Both the position numbers and the translations under genes were made by a program. DNA of 64,000 nucleotides, taken from NCBI GenBank assembly GCA_017311315.1, contig CM029632.1:19084669-19148668 (forward strand), written 5' to 3'. Shown here piece by piece: positions 47,125 through 58,559 of the stretch. Each line of letters starts with the position of its first letter. The stretch's first letter is position 1. This DNA comes from Dendrocalamus latiflorus. Lineage: Eukaryota > Streptophyta > Magnoliopsida > Poales > Poaceae. The notes beneath the pieces are model-generated. The model ran no database searches. It saw nothing but the letters and a program-made list of their open reading frames with translations, and was not told where the DNA came from.

Positions 47125-47474
47125 TGATTTTGTTGTGTTTTAATTAGCAAAGTTTCTTCTTTTTTAACGTTGGTGAAAAGGAAAACGCGTAATACTACTG
47201 CTGGCAACGGTGCCTGTGGTTATGATTTAGGAGCCACTTACCGATATACCTAGGGTACGTTTTCTGCAAACGGTTGATGATTTTTAGTTGAAAATGAATA
47301 GTAATGCATTAAAGAAGTAGTTTTTAGAAAGAGGAATGGGTGGTGGAAAAAGTGAGGGAAAAATACGTACGTGAAACAGGAGCAAAATGAGTGGGTGCGT
47401 GATGTGCCCGTGATCCATATCAGAGCGATAGAAGTAGGAAAGTCGTTTTGAGAAACTAGCCATTCATATTGGCT

Positions 47475-49378
47475 TAGGGGTGAAAACGGATCGGATAGTT
47501 TCTGACCGATCTGGACGGAAACGGATACGGATTATGTCGGATCGGATTTTCTTCAGATAATTCTCAGATCGGATATGAATACGGACTTTTTTTATCGGAT
47601 ACGAATATGAATACGGATTATCCGGATAATACGAAACCAGATATCCGAGATTTTAGCCCAATAGCTAAATAGATAATAATATAGCACAATAGCCTGGTAT
47701 CTTCGTCTCCTCGGGTAAATCCTCTCACTTGCCATCACATCTACTTGCTTCTTCCTTATGACTATGGCGGCGGCGGCCCTCCGCCCCACGGCCACCCTCC
47801 TCTTCCGTCCGCCGCAGCCGCTCCGCCTCTCCTTCGTCCAACACCTTCCCTTCTCCCGCCCACGCCGCCACTCCTCCTCTTCGACATCCACAGCTGCCTC
47901 CCCGTCTCCAACACTGCCATCTTCTCCTGGACGCAGAGGCAAGGCCGCCCGCCACCGCGCCTGCGACTCCCCCGAGCGCCTCCTCAGGCACCAGCTCGAC
48001 ATATGTTCCCGCAACATAGACCTCGCCACCGCCCTCAGCCTCTACGACGCCGCCCTCTCCCCTGCCTACCCCATCCGGCTCTCCCTCCACCACTACAACT
48101 GCCTCCTCTACCTCTGCTCCAACGCCGCTGCCTCCTCCCCGGAGGTTGCCCAGCGAGGCTTCAACATATTCTCCAGGATGGAGGCCGACCACATCGAGCC
48201 CAACGAGGCCACTCTCACCAACGTCGCCCGCCTCGCCGCCGCGCGCCGCGACCCATCCATGGCCTTCTCGCTCGTCCTACGCATGGCTGCCTCCGGCATC
48301 CCGCCGCACCTCCGCACCTACAGCCCCGCCCCTCTTCGCTTACTGCGACACAGGCAACGCCGATGGGGCAAGAGAGGTCAAGGCCCACATGAATGCCTCC
48401 GGCGTCGTGCCTGAGCTTGCCGCGCTGCTCTGTGTGAATGCTGACAAGGGGGACCGACGAGGTGTACAGGGTCCTGCACAGGACGCGCGTGCTTGTCAGG
48501 CAGGTGTGCGAGGCAACTGCCCAAGTAGTTGAGGCCTGGTTTGGCTCGGACGCAACGTCGGAGGCGGGGGTAGACAAGTGGGACGCCCACAAGGTCAAGG
48601 AAGGGGTTGTGAAGGGCGGTGGCGGCTGGCATGGGTAGGGCCGGCTTGGTAGTTGGCAAGGGGCAATGGAGCATTGGGCGAAGCGAGATGGACAAGAATG
48701 GGGCATGTCGACGGTGCAGGGATATACAGATAATATGAAACCGGATAACCGGATATACAGTTTATACGTGCAAAACTTGTCGACGAGTGGATCATCTTGT
48801 CGTAACTCTATGTGATGTTGATTTTATTTCAAGGTATATCATTAAGCAAGACCATTAGGTGGAAGTGGAGAGGAGACTCGAAATATAGTCTCTCCGTCGA
48901 GTAGAGAAGCCTCAATTTTGAAGTCTTAGGAGATGCTAAGATGAAGGACTTGGTGGATGAAATGGAGGAATGAAATGTTCTTATGCTATCATGTTCAAAT
49001 TGCTATCATGTATACTCTATGAATTGCACATTGTTGCTACTTATGCAGTTATGCTATGTACTGATCGACTATCGAATATATTTATATTGTGGATGAAAAA
49101 ACTATGCTTGTTTAGATTTCATGAATGTTTTGAGAAGATAAACTATTTATGTATTTTCATTAATTTTGGATGTATAGTTTAAGGGGTTTTCATGTTCTGA
49201 TAAATATTCGTAACCGTATTCGTTTCGATTCGTATTCGCTCCGTATTTGTATTCGATATTATTCATATTTGTATTTGTATTCGAGTTATCCATATTTGTA
49301 TCCGCATTTGAGAAAAAAATATGAAAACAAATATGGTAAAGGTATTATCCATCCATATTCGATCTGTTTGCATTCGTA
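47475..49378. mobile_element. hAT-like element carrying a PRORP gene fragment
   Basis: 1904 bp. Left end TAGGGGTGAAAACGGATCGG and right end (as complement) TACGAATGCAAACAGATCGA form an imperfect inverted repeat. The 8-bp sequence TATTGGCT flanks both sides (47467-47474, 49379-49386). Subterminal zones are full of CGGATACGGAT/ATCCGTATTCG motifs. The captured segment is bordered by a direct repeat (GATAATACGAAACCAGATA at 47624, GATAATATGAAACCGGATA at 48729). The right part (48780-49190) is AT-rich and unrecognised. Confidence 0.75.
47758..48716 (+). pseudogene. Proteinaceous RNase P (PRORP) fragment, N-terminal and PPR region
   Basis: PRORPs cleave the 5' leader from pre-tRNAs in organelles or nucleus without an RNA subunit. 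From ATG 47758 a transit-peptide-like stretch is followed by LLRHQLDICSRNIDLATALS, YNCLLYLCSNAA, FNIFSRMEADHIEPNEATLT and RRDPSMAFSLVLRMAASGIP, a PPR array. It continues in other frames with FAYCDTGNADGAREVKAHMN, TDEVYRVLHRTRVLVRQV and GKGQWSIGRSEMDKNGACRR, the last including the first half of the CxxC zinc site. The NYN nuclease domain is missing. Three frameshifts occur: one extra C near 48330, one near 48448, one near 48640-48655. No introns interrupt it, matching the first exon of plant PRORP genes. Confidence 0.8.
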
Positions 49379-49709
49379 TATTGGCTTCTGATTTCTCGAA
49401 GCAGAAATCAAAAATAGTAGCCAATATGAACAGACGCTTAACACTATTAGGTCCCTATTTGGGACACAAAAATTTTAAAAAACTGTTTGATTCCCGTATG
49501 AATGAAAAAATCCACTCCCAAAGCAGGCATTATTGTTTTCAAAGAAATTTATTGTGATTGAATTGTAAGTTGCAAGGAATTTACTGGTGAACAAGGCCAA
49601 AAGTCTAAATTAGGGAATCAATGTAGCACAGATCGAGACAGAACAGGACGTACGAACCAATCACAGCTTATGTTTTTATTCAGATGATCGCAAAATAGCA
49701 GAATGATTA

Positions 49710-49952
49710 GAGCAAGTATAATAATCGGCTGTAAGTTGGCTAAATGCTGACGTGTAGGAGAGAAGGGAGGAGAGAGAGGATAAGCGGGCTGCAAGTTTAC
49801 AGCCGGCTTGGACACAAGAACCAAGAAACTTTGTGAGAGAGACAGGTGGGCCATGTATTAATGATGAAGAGCTAACTACTATATGGATGGGCTAGGAGAA
49901 AGCTGTAAGAAACCTTATAGCCCGCTTGCTGGCTGTATTATTAGCCTTGCTC
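49710..49952. mobile_element. Tourist-type MITE, 243 bp
   Basis: Inverted ends GAGCAAGTATAATAATCGGC and GCTGTATTATTAGCCTTGCTC, TTA duplication at 49707-49709 and 49953-49955. Confidence 0.88.
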
Positions 49953-49964
49953 TTAGCCGCCTAA

Positions 49965-50322
49965 GAGCAACTCCAAGAGATTAGCCAAAAGAAATATCTA
50001 AATTTAGTGATTTAGCTATTCTTTAAAATGAATCTCACAAAAAAAAACAAGACTACTCCAACAGGCTATCTAAACTAGAGGGCGCGCGGTGGGTCGCGTA
50101 CGTGCGGGAATGGGGCGCAGCGTGCGGGAAGGAAACGCCGACCGCGCCAAGAGGCTGGATGGTGAGCGAGGTAGGCTATCCAAAAATAGAGAGCGAAGGA
50201 GGAGGGATGGAGAGCTACTAAATTTGGAGAGTCATTTACAGAGTCTATTGGAGACGTTTTTTCTCCAATAATAACCAAATTTACCTTTAGAAAATGATTT
50301 AGCTCTCCTCTTGGAGTTGCTC
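49965..50322. mobile_element. PIF/Harbinger-type MITE, 358 bp
   Basis: Inverted ends GAGCAACTCCAAGAGATTAG and CTCTCCTCTTGGAGTTGCTC, TAA duplication at 49962-49964 and 50323-50325. Only 12 bp separate it from the preceding MITE. Confidence 0.9.
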
Positions 50323-50325
50323 TAA

Positions 50326-52676
50326 GCTTGTTTTCTTTGCCACTGTAACGCAACGTGCCAACGTACAGCGACAGGTTTGAATAAATGCCGTGCTCGTTTT
50401 CCTGTATACGCACACACAACCGCATCATGTTGAGACATGTGTCCACAAGGTAGAAGCCAAATGTTTGCCTTTGGCCATGTCTCTTGAAAAAAAAAGGGGA
50501 AATTTCTTATCACTTTGCTCTCATCCTTGCTAGAAAAATATTCTTTAGAATGGACAAGGCTAGCCACCATTGGATTGTTCTGCAATTGTTTATATTCGTG
50601 GATCCGGATGCGTTACGTTAACGTGCCAACTCCCTGGGGAAAGAATCAAGTGATTTTCGGTGTAGAGCTCACAAATTGTCGTAAATTAAATGGAATGTGT
50701 CGATTATGGTAATCCCAATAAAAAGAGAAGAAGATCCAATCGTATCTGATGCATATGTTATCATGTCAATGTTAGATTTCTGGGATTTGCGTGTTAATCG
50801 GATTCTGCAGCGGAGTCCACTGTAAAATGAGCTCTGTAACGTGAAGGCCTCTTTGGACACAAAATCTCATTCTATATCCAATCTCGAGTCAATTTCTATA
50901 CGATGAAGTGCACACAAGAGTAGCTGCACAATAGCTTATAGCCCCGTACGTGATCTGAGTAAAACGCAAGCCAATCCCAACTCCCCCGCTCGTATCCAGA
51001 GACCACCACGCACGACGCACCGGACAACGCAAACGACCAAGGCGAGGAAGCGAACGGCGGCGGCACCCAGCGCGACGATCCAAAGATGCCGAGCCGCCGA
51101 ACGCAGCAGTACCGGACGAAACGAGCCGGCGAGCGCAACCAACGGAACGGACAAAGGCATCGGAAAGGTGTTCGCTGTTGTTACGCTGTACGGCGACTCG
51201 AGGGCAGCCTACCATATTGTAAGCAGGAGAGCAGGTGACAGCCAGTTCAGGGAAAAGGACGAAGCTGGGCTGACCTGGCTCTCCTCCAGTTGCACTAGTT
51301 TTATTTTTTTTAAGGTAGCATCTAACGTACGCGAATGGTACTGCTACCAATATGCGGGTATGTAAGGTTTATGATTTTTCTCATACAAACAAATATAGCG
51401 ATTTCTTTGTCATCGTTTCAAAATAGTTTATCAGTATTTAGTTTATTTGTGTAAGTATCCATGATGGAGCAAAATTCATCCGTCACAGTCAAAAAAACGA
51501 ACTCTGATATATAGAGTTATTTGAGAATTGAGACGCCGCTTGGGCACCTATACAAAATACTACTGCGCATTATATTTTCGGTGAGAGCATGCTAGTTCTT
51601 TTGTAACACAATTCCTATGGATGTGCAGCGAGCAGGTACATACAAACAATCAGATGTCTACCATTAAACAAAGATCACGGGAGAAGAAAGTTCCAGGCGG
51701 CGGGAATGGATGCGGTAATCCGGCGTTGGTTTGAAGAGCCGGCCGGTTGATGGGGCCGCGGCGAATCGTCCCAAAATACACTCGAATCACCTCCCCATCC
51801 CGCTCCCGCTCGCTCCTCCCATGGACGAGTGGTCTGCGCCGGGACTGTATATTAGTTAAATTCTCGTCTTATCAAGTTTTTTTTAAAAAAATTATAGCTT
51901 AATTTAGTATCATTTTAGTATAGTTTAAAAGTATGTTTAGAAATGAACTAACAATTCGATTTAAGCTAGAGCAAAGTCTAAATTTATTTAAAATCAACAT
52001 ATTTCAATATTTAACAAATTAGTAAGTATAATTAAAGTAACTTTAAATCGAGCTAACGAGTCCACTGAGACTTTTTGGCCATCCGCCGACGCCGCCCGAC
52101 TTGGCAGTTGGCGCTCGCAGGCCGCATCGGCCGTGGGCATTGTGCCGAGGACGTCCGCCACAACTCACGACGTGGTGCCGCGCGGCCGCGAGCCGTCTGT
52201 GGGGTGTAAAGGCCCAACAGTTCGTTTCTTATGAACGTGCTGTTCACAGCCGAGCGGATCACTGGAGTGGGCCATCGTATTGGTACATTCTAGTAGGTAA
52301 GCACATAGATGACTTGCTTTCTAGCTTGTTTGCTGCGTAGCTTAACCTTTCCTCTTTTTTCTTTCTTTCTTTCTTTCTTATTCTTCTTATCATTTAGTTT
52401 GCGACTTTTTTATGTTTTTTCCCCTCTGGTTCTTTTTTCTTTCTCTCTTGTTCTTCTTTATCATCTAGTTTTAAATAGGCTTGAAATGTTTTAAAAGTAT
52501 GTTTGATTTTTTCACTAATATTTCTTTCTTTCTTTGTACTAGTCAGCTTGTTACATTGCACAGATTCTTTTCATTTCTTTTTTTTGTTATTTTTTGTTCA
52601 GTTGCTTTTCTTGCTGAATGTTGTCCTTTTTTCCTCTATAATTCTTTTCCACTATTGTTTTATTAATATTTTTACA
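50326..52676. other. Intergenic, no gene supported
   Basis: Short GC-rich patches (50950-51160, 52075-52210) give open frames without recognisable domains. The rest is AT-rich, with TTTC microsatellite-like sequence at 52340-52380. Confidence 0.45.
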
Positions 52677-52988
52677 GTAAATTACACTTTGCACCAGGTA
52701 ACTTGTCTCTTGATTCACTTTGCACCAGGTGTGGACTAAATAAAATTTTACTTTGCACTAGCCAATCAATTTCAGTCCCAAACAAGACGATCAAATTGAA
52801 GGAACAGAACAATCAAAATTGTGTATACCTACTTGTCATTATGTAAAGTCAGTTTGAGCCAAAAAAAAAGGTTAGGCTAGTACAAAGTACAATTTTATTT
52901 GATGCACCCTGGTGCAAAGTGAAAATTTGGGTTAACCCTGGTGCAAAATGAAAAGTGACAAGTTATCTGGTACAAAATGCAATTTACT
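52677..52988. mobile_element. Inverted-repeat element with ACTTTGCACCAGG units
   Basis: Left end AGTAAATTACACTTTGCACC and right end GTACAAAATGCAATTTACT are inverted. The motif ACTTTGCACCAGG occurs twice on the left and as complementary CCTGGTGCAAA twice on the right, giving long subterminal inverted repeats. No target duplication found, so the class is uncertain. Confidence 0.6.
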
Positions 52989-54139
52989 CATTTTTTATTT
53001 TTTGTTTCAACTAATTGCCTTGATCTGTTTGGTCAATATTTTTTCATTTGTTCCATTAATGGTCTTATTTGTTCTACTAACAATTTTGAATTGTTCCTAG
53101 GGCACATTTGGTTTGCTCCACTAATATTTTTTCGTTCGAATATTGTTGATGAATTGCTAGAACGTCAACAACAAACAATTGGAACATTTGAAACAAAACA
53201 TGTGAAACATTAGGCAATTTTCAAGTGGACATCACTAATGAACGACTAGAACATTGAAACCAAAAGTGTGGAGCACTGGGCTATTCTCCCTTAGAACTTA
53301 ATGTGTTGGAATATTGTCGCTGAACTATTGGAACATCGAAACCAAACACATAGAATATTTTATTTTGCCTCCTTGAACATTCAGCACTCACCCAAATCAT
53401 TACACTATCCAATTTTAAAATGAGTCGTGCTAGCGCACGGTATACCATTAGAAATGCTTATAACAGTATAGGCAAGTTTCATTGGGTTTCATGCTAGATT
53501 TATAGAGGAAGAAAAAGAAGAAGAGTACCTCATCGCCGGCTGTCGTCGTTGCGTCACACTGGGCAGCTCCGCGTGCCTCCTCCACTGCCCCTGCCCCCTC
53601 CACCACCACCCATGGTCGGCTTCTCCCTGCCGTGCCGCCTTGCCCAACCTAACCAGCACAATCGCCGCTGCTACCGCCCATCGCCCTCGCAGCCACCCAC
53701 CGTCAGGCCGCCGCCTCCCTCCAACCTCCTTCTATACCCAGGGGAAGGATAAACCCGTAGTTGGGAGCTGGATTTTCCACATCTTCAAGTATAATAATTA
53801 AAGACCCAATGAAATTAGAGTTCATCTGGTAATATTTAATGTGGCTCAATAATTCTTTCTAGTTAAATAATATACTTAACTGAAAAGTGCTAGACATGTG
53901 CGTATCCGCATCATCCTCCCCTTCTTCAAGAAAAGTCATCCTCGGCTTTTGATATCCTGAAATTATACTAAACAAAGCATACAACATATATGCATGGTAG
54001 ATATATTTGCCATCCATACTTCTCCTGTTTAGCACATCATGAACATCTGAAGGCATAGTAAACAAAAAGAATAACACATATGTATCGTATATGTATGAAT
54101 CAATAATTGTGTCATTCTCATTGTTTTGCTTCAGACTCT
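52989..54139. other. AT-rich repeat region, no gene
   Basis: 52990-53400 has recurring GGAACATT(T/G)GAAAC and TTGTTCCA phrases. 53540-53750 is Pro/Ser-rich in one frame but unrecognised. A perfect CGTGCTAGCGCACG palindrome lies at about 53427-53440. Confidence 0.4.
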
Positions 54140-54517
54140 ACAGACCCTTCATCTTAACACATCGCCGCTTCCATTCGCCACTGGTGGGAGACCGCCATTC
54201 TAAAGCCAGATGTGCCTTGGAAGTCTCTAGCTTCGCTAATGATGTTTGTCACTTGGGAAATTTGGAAAGAACAAAATTCCCGTATTTTTCGTTCCATAGC
54301 ATCCTCCCCCACATCCTTGCTCACCAAAATTAAGAAAGAGTCTTAGTCCTGGATCCTAGCGGGAGTAAAGAGACTAACAGAGCTCATTTCTTCCTCTGTA
54401 ACACCTTAATTTCTTCTCTTGGGTGCAGTTTTTTCTAGGCCTGCCACCTTCTTTCTATATATATAGCTTTCATCTCGTCTTTTAATATATGGCAGTGCTT
54501 CTGCCCGTTTCAAAAAA
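54140..54517 (+). mobile_element. 5'-truncated LINE tail, same family as 40886-41503
   Basis: Read on the plus strand, the C-terminal ORF2 tail shows HWWETAILKPDVPWKSLASL and VTWEIWKEQNSRIFRSI, followed by a 3' UTR ending CTGCCCGTTTCAAAAAA. One TAG lies in the tail (about 54344). It lies directly upstream of an exon-like sequence. Confidence 0.75.
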
Positions 54518-54566
54518 CATGACTCAAAAATATTTTTATTTTTATTTTATTTTTGTTCTCTTGCAG

Positions 54567-54652
54567 GCTACACCAGGGGATCCAGTTGTGGACTATATCG
54601 CCACGGGGATTGGACGTGAAGCTGTCTCATTTGCTGTGCTGAATTATGGAGA
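54567..54652 (+). pseudogene. Exon-like host fragment cut by the Helitron
   Basis: A good acceptor (TGTTCTCTTGCAG) precedes an open stretch reading ATPGDPVVDYIATGIGREAV then SFAVLNYG. The last two bases before the Helitron join with its terminal C to give GAC, and the next three bases of the Helitron end (TAG) form a stop. The protein was not recognised. Whether this was a live gene's internal exon or an older fragment cannot be told; the continuation would lie beyond the Helitron, outside the window. Confidence 0.4.
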
Positions 54653-54683
54653 CTAGTATAGTGCCCGTGCTAACGCTACGGCA
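54653..54683 (-). other. Helitron 3' terminus: hairpin plus CTAG
   Basis: Complementary CCGT and ACGG arms (with one extra G) enclose a short loop about ten bases before the terminal CTAG, fitting the termination signal recognised by Helitron Rep. Confidence 0.88.
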
Positions 54684-54736
54684 GCATTTCAGGGATGCAC
54701 ATGAAAACAACCAAATGACAATATTTTTTTCATAGT

Positions 54737-55322
54737 TTAAGTTTCACGCAATTGTATATCACCATGTATATAATCTGAAAAACACTCATGTATATCACCA
54801 GCAAGTTCTGAACTAATGTACAAAATGCCACATTGTGCCTTGCAACATAAAAGGCTTGAATTCAATGTATTTTCAAAAGCTTCCGAAACAGCAGTACTTT
54901 GAAGCTCAAGCCCCATTGGAGAATATCTATGGCTAAGCATATAACTACTGTTGTCCAATTTAGCTTCCCATATAACATCATAATACACTGGGTAAGCCAT
55001 TTCTTTTGCTGGTAGATTCTTCTCAAGGCAAACTGTAAGTGCACCGAGAGTTATTTGATAAACATTTGTCCATAAATTATGCAACCGCACCAAGTGTTCC
55101 AGGGAAATAATCGCAAGAAAAATATCAATTGGTTGGTTCCCTCTTATTTTTGGAACTTGAAGCAGACTCGCTTTCTACTGCAGCAATAGGAAGGCTAAAT
55201 TGAAGACTCAGTTGAATTTGCCAATTTCTATCTTCTTCTTGATTGCTCTTTGGCCATGGTATACGAATGAATCTATGATTCCAGAAACAGTGAACACACC
55301 TGCACATCAAGAATACAAGCAC
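54737..55322 (-). pseudogene. Unrecognised captured coding fragment(s) in the Helitron
   Basis: Two overlapping minus-strand open stretches. 55322-55125 contains HCFWNHRFIRIPWPKSNQEE and ends in a Ser/Lys-rich tail. 55093-54737 contains AYPVYYDVIWEAKLDNSSYM and GILYISSELAGDIHECFSD. Both have the amino-acid make-up of real protein rather than shadow frames, but no family was recognised and the two frames are not joined cleanly. Probably exons of a captured host gene. Confidence 0.35.
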
Positions 55323-55740
55323 CTTAGGGTATTGGTTGAACTACTCCAAGGATGTTGAAAAATTGTCTAAATTCCCCAAATTCCTTTTTTTATATAAATC
55401 CGAGACATTACTTTGCCATGATTCAGGAAATAGTCTAAATTGGACGTAACCCAGAAATACAAGACTCAACAAACAGATGTATGTCTAACTTGAGCTGTTG
55501 TTTACCAACTACAGTTATATCAGCATCTACATTTGTGCTGAGACACAGATTTAGATGGTTCATGGTCAAAGGCTCCAAGCAAAGGAAAAAAGCATATGTT
55601 CCAACTGAAGCAAAAGCAGTTCAACAAATATACGAACAGAAAATGCGTGATTTAACAGAAATGGCTAGTTAGTATAAAGAAAAATGGCCGCAAGGGAAAT
55701 ATTACCTCCAACAATTGCACAAACATTAGTTAAGAAGTGT

Positions 55741-57617
55741 AAGAATGACCGGTGACAGTAACGCACTTAGGCCTCCAGTCGAACAACGAAATTGGACTTG
55801 AAGGACATAAGGCTGAAGTTGTGGATGTTTGAGCAGTTCTGCAGCCTGTACAGGACATTTAGTGAATATTAACATCAGAGAAAACAAATTTACATTGGCA
55901 CAAATAATAGATTAGTAAAGACTAAAGAGGGAACTGAGGAATTACACTTGGTCTGTGCTCTGGACTTTTCCGCAGCATGCTCTTAATAAGTCCCCTACTG
56001 CATGAAGGAAGTAAAACTATGAGAAGCATGCTCCATTCAGGTAAGATGACAGGCAAAATGGAGTGAAAAACAAAAGATAACTCGCTAACAAACTTACAAG
56101 GCACCAGAATATTTTGTGGGCAATGGTGATACTATTGACTTTGTGATCTTGTTAATCAGAGCTTGCATGTCCTGCCAAGAAATGATTAAACCGGACCCTC
56201 ATAAATTTCTTTGAGATTACATGATTATTAGGACAGAGACAGTAGTCTAAATATATACTCAGACAGACTTGGCTACAATATGCTACATTATATATGTAAT
56301 ACAATGAGCATCCAGTAACAGGTAGTAACAATCCCAAGTTTACTAATGTAATAATAGGAAATAAACATTCAAGACATGCCAAATAAATATCTAACTATAA
56401 AAGCAGAAAGGTATACATGACATTATTTTGTATTTTTAACCATCAAGTTGAAACAATGCGTAAAACCAATTGCATGCATGGGCACCTAAAAAAAGGCAAG
56501 GTAGGGACTTACAAAAGCCTTAAATGCAGGCTTGAGAGCAGTCATTTCGTATATACAACATCCTGAAACAAAGTAACTTAGGTATTGAATCGCAAGTTTG
56601 CTATCTTGGTCCACGAAAGCAATTTCTCACATAGAAGTGATGCATACCTAGAGACCAAATATCAGACTTGGTGCCATATGGTATATCAGCAAGAAGTTCT
56701 GGGCACATATAACTTGGTGTTCGTACCACCTGTGTTGAGGGCAATACACTACTAAGAACACCATCGAATATGTAGAAGAAAACTGAAAAATGTTTTAGGT
56801 ACTTACAGAAGATGCCAGATCGTCAGAAGTCAATATTTTGGCAAGCCCAAAGTCACCTGCATTTGTTTAGACTCGGAATTACATCATTATCAGGATTGCT
56901 AAACTCATACATAAAGTATTGTGCTTTTCCTGGGACTAAGCTACGTACCAAGCCTTATACTTTGGTCTCTGGCAATAAAAATATTGGAGCACTGAAATAA
57001 ATTTAGCAGCTTCAGTATACATTATCACCATGCCTTAGAAAGGTAAGTATCAACATGTGCTCCAAATGAAGCAGTGAAGCACTGTTACTGACCTTGACAT
57101 CTCGGTGAAGAATGTGATTTGCATGCAAATAATCAAGGGCCATAAGGAGTTGCACAAGCCACTTGCAAAGCTTCTGCAAAATGAAAATATAGTTGAACGA
57201 GCAGTTCTTGGATGCACAGAACAAGCTAAATATGTCAAAATGAAAGCAAGGCTACAAACCGTACCTCCTCAGAGAAATGGGTACCATTAGCTCTTTTAAT
57301 AGCTTCAGCCCTGGACCAATACAGATTTGTGTTAGCTACAGGCCTACAGGGACTTAAAGTTCGTGAACAAATAATGTAAAAAGGATTTTTGACATCACAG
57401 AAATACATACATGTCTCCTCCCTCACAATAACCTATAACAATGCAGACATAGCAACCCTGAAAGTTCAAAGATAACAAATGAGAAAAATGGGTAAAAAAA
57501 GAATCTATTTCACCCTCCATACTTGTTAATTTCCTCTTGTTCTGTCCTTTTACCTACCTTCTCCAACCATGAATCTCTGTACTCCACGATGAACGGATTT
57601 CTCACTGTCGCAATAAG
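55741..57617 (-). pseudogene. NEK-family Ser/Thr kinase fragment, 11 exons, captured by the Helitron
   Basis: NIMA-related kinases act on microtubule organisation and cell growth. Minus-strand exons: 57617-57558, 57457-57411, 57310-57265, 57173-57093, 56991-56949, 56856-56807, 56729-56648, 56562-56513, 56171-56098, 55997-55946 and 55845 to about 55741. They read in order [68 protein letters not shown] then DVK (catalytic HRD), [31 protein letters not shown] (DFG), [73 protein letters not shown] and ELLKHPQLQPYVLQVQF. All junctions seen are GT...AG and phases join in frame. The N-terminal exon with the glycine loop and ATP-binding lysine was not found upstream, and no C-terminal tail follows, so no active kinase can be made. 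Confidence 0.88.
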
Positions 57618-58559
57618 CTGCATCTGCATGAAGAACATTTCGGCGTTACTCAGTGAAAACAGTATAACACAAGACAGCACATCTTGTAAGTTCAGAGCTT
57701 CGGATCAGTTCATCTTGGTACAGAATAATCAGTTGGTCCAAGATTCGGTTGTTTAATAAATTTACTGTGTTCATGATGATGCTATTACGTTTATGTCCTT
57801 AGTTTAGCAGGTACTCCACCAACGAAATTTACATGTAACCCAACGCTAAGTGCTTGAGATAGCATGACTATTTCCATTTCTGAATTCTGATTCTAACAAC
57901 CAACCCCGACTCGTAGAGGAAGTCCAATCTCTCCTGCGCCCTTCAGAAACAGAAATAGTTGATCAGAAGAAGCATCGAATCCAAGTGAACAGGTCCAAAA
58001 TTCCAAACCCTAACGATTAGCTTATAGTTGGATGAAGCCGCCTAAGCAGTAATTTTACACCAAATTCGAACGAAAAAATTCGAGGACTACATAAGAAAGG
58101 AAAACTTACTCCTCGCACTTCAGATGCCAACTGCACACAACCACCAAGCAGAACGAACGAGCTCACATCGAAATGGCGATATCCAAACCAAATGCAACCG
58201 TAAAACTTCCCATGCGTTTAACCAGATTAGCCACGAATGAAAATCCACCAATTCTACTTCCTGAGACGTTACTAAAGCTAGTAACAGCCTGACACAAACT
58301 CCAAAACTGTACCACGAGACTGCTACGGAGCATAGGCTCACACGATCAAACGCGCACGCGGCCACAAAGCACCGGAAGCGCGGGCTAAAATCCTCATCAG
58401 AAAAGCGCGTACGATTAGCTTCAGCTCAAAATCGCTCCCCCGAATCGCTGATTCAGCACCTAAACCGAACCAGCGACACATCGAGCACATCGAACATTCA
58501 TGGTTTTCATCACTTCTCATCAAATGCAGATCACATCTTGTAGAATGTGGAATACTTAC
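57618..58559. other. Helitron interior between kinase fragment and next exon
   Basis: No exon recognised. It was searched for the missing NEK N-terminal exon (glycine-rich loop, KKIRLA-type block) on the minus strand without success. Confidence 0.4.

Larger units (their letters stand above)
46206..47195. repeat. Segmental duplication upstream of the CRF gene
   Basis: Copy A parts 46206-46366 and 46621-46675 match copy B 46912-47050 and about 47125-47190: AGGATCTGAAG, TTGGCAACTCATTAACCTC, CCAAGATTTATTT, TTGATTTGATTTGACTG, GATTTTGTTGTGT, ATTAGCAAAGTTTCTTC. Copy A is interrupted by a MITE. Copy B is uninterrupted at that point but has a 71-bp AP2 fragment just before it. Confidence 0.88.
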
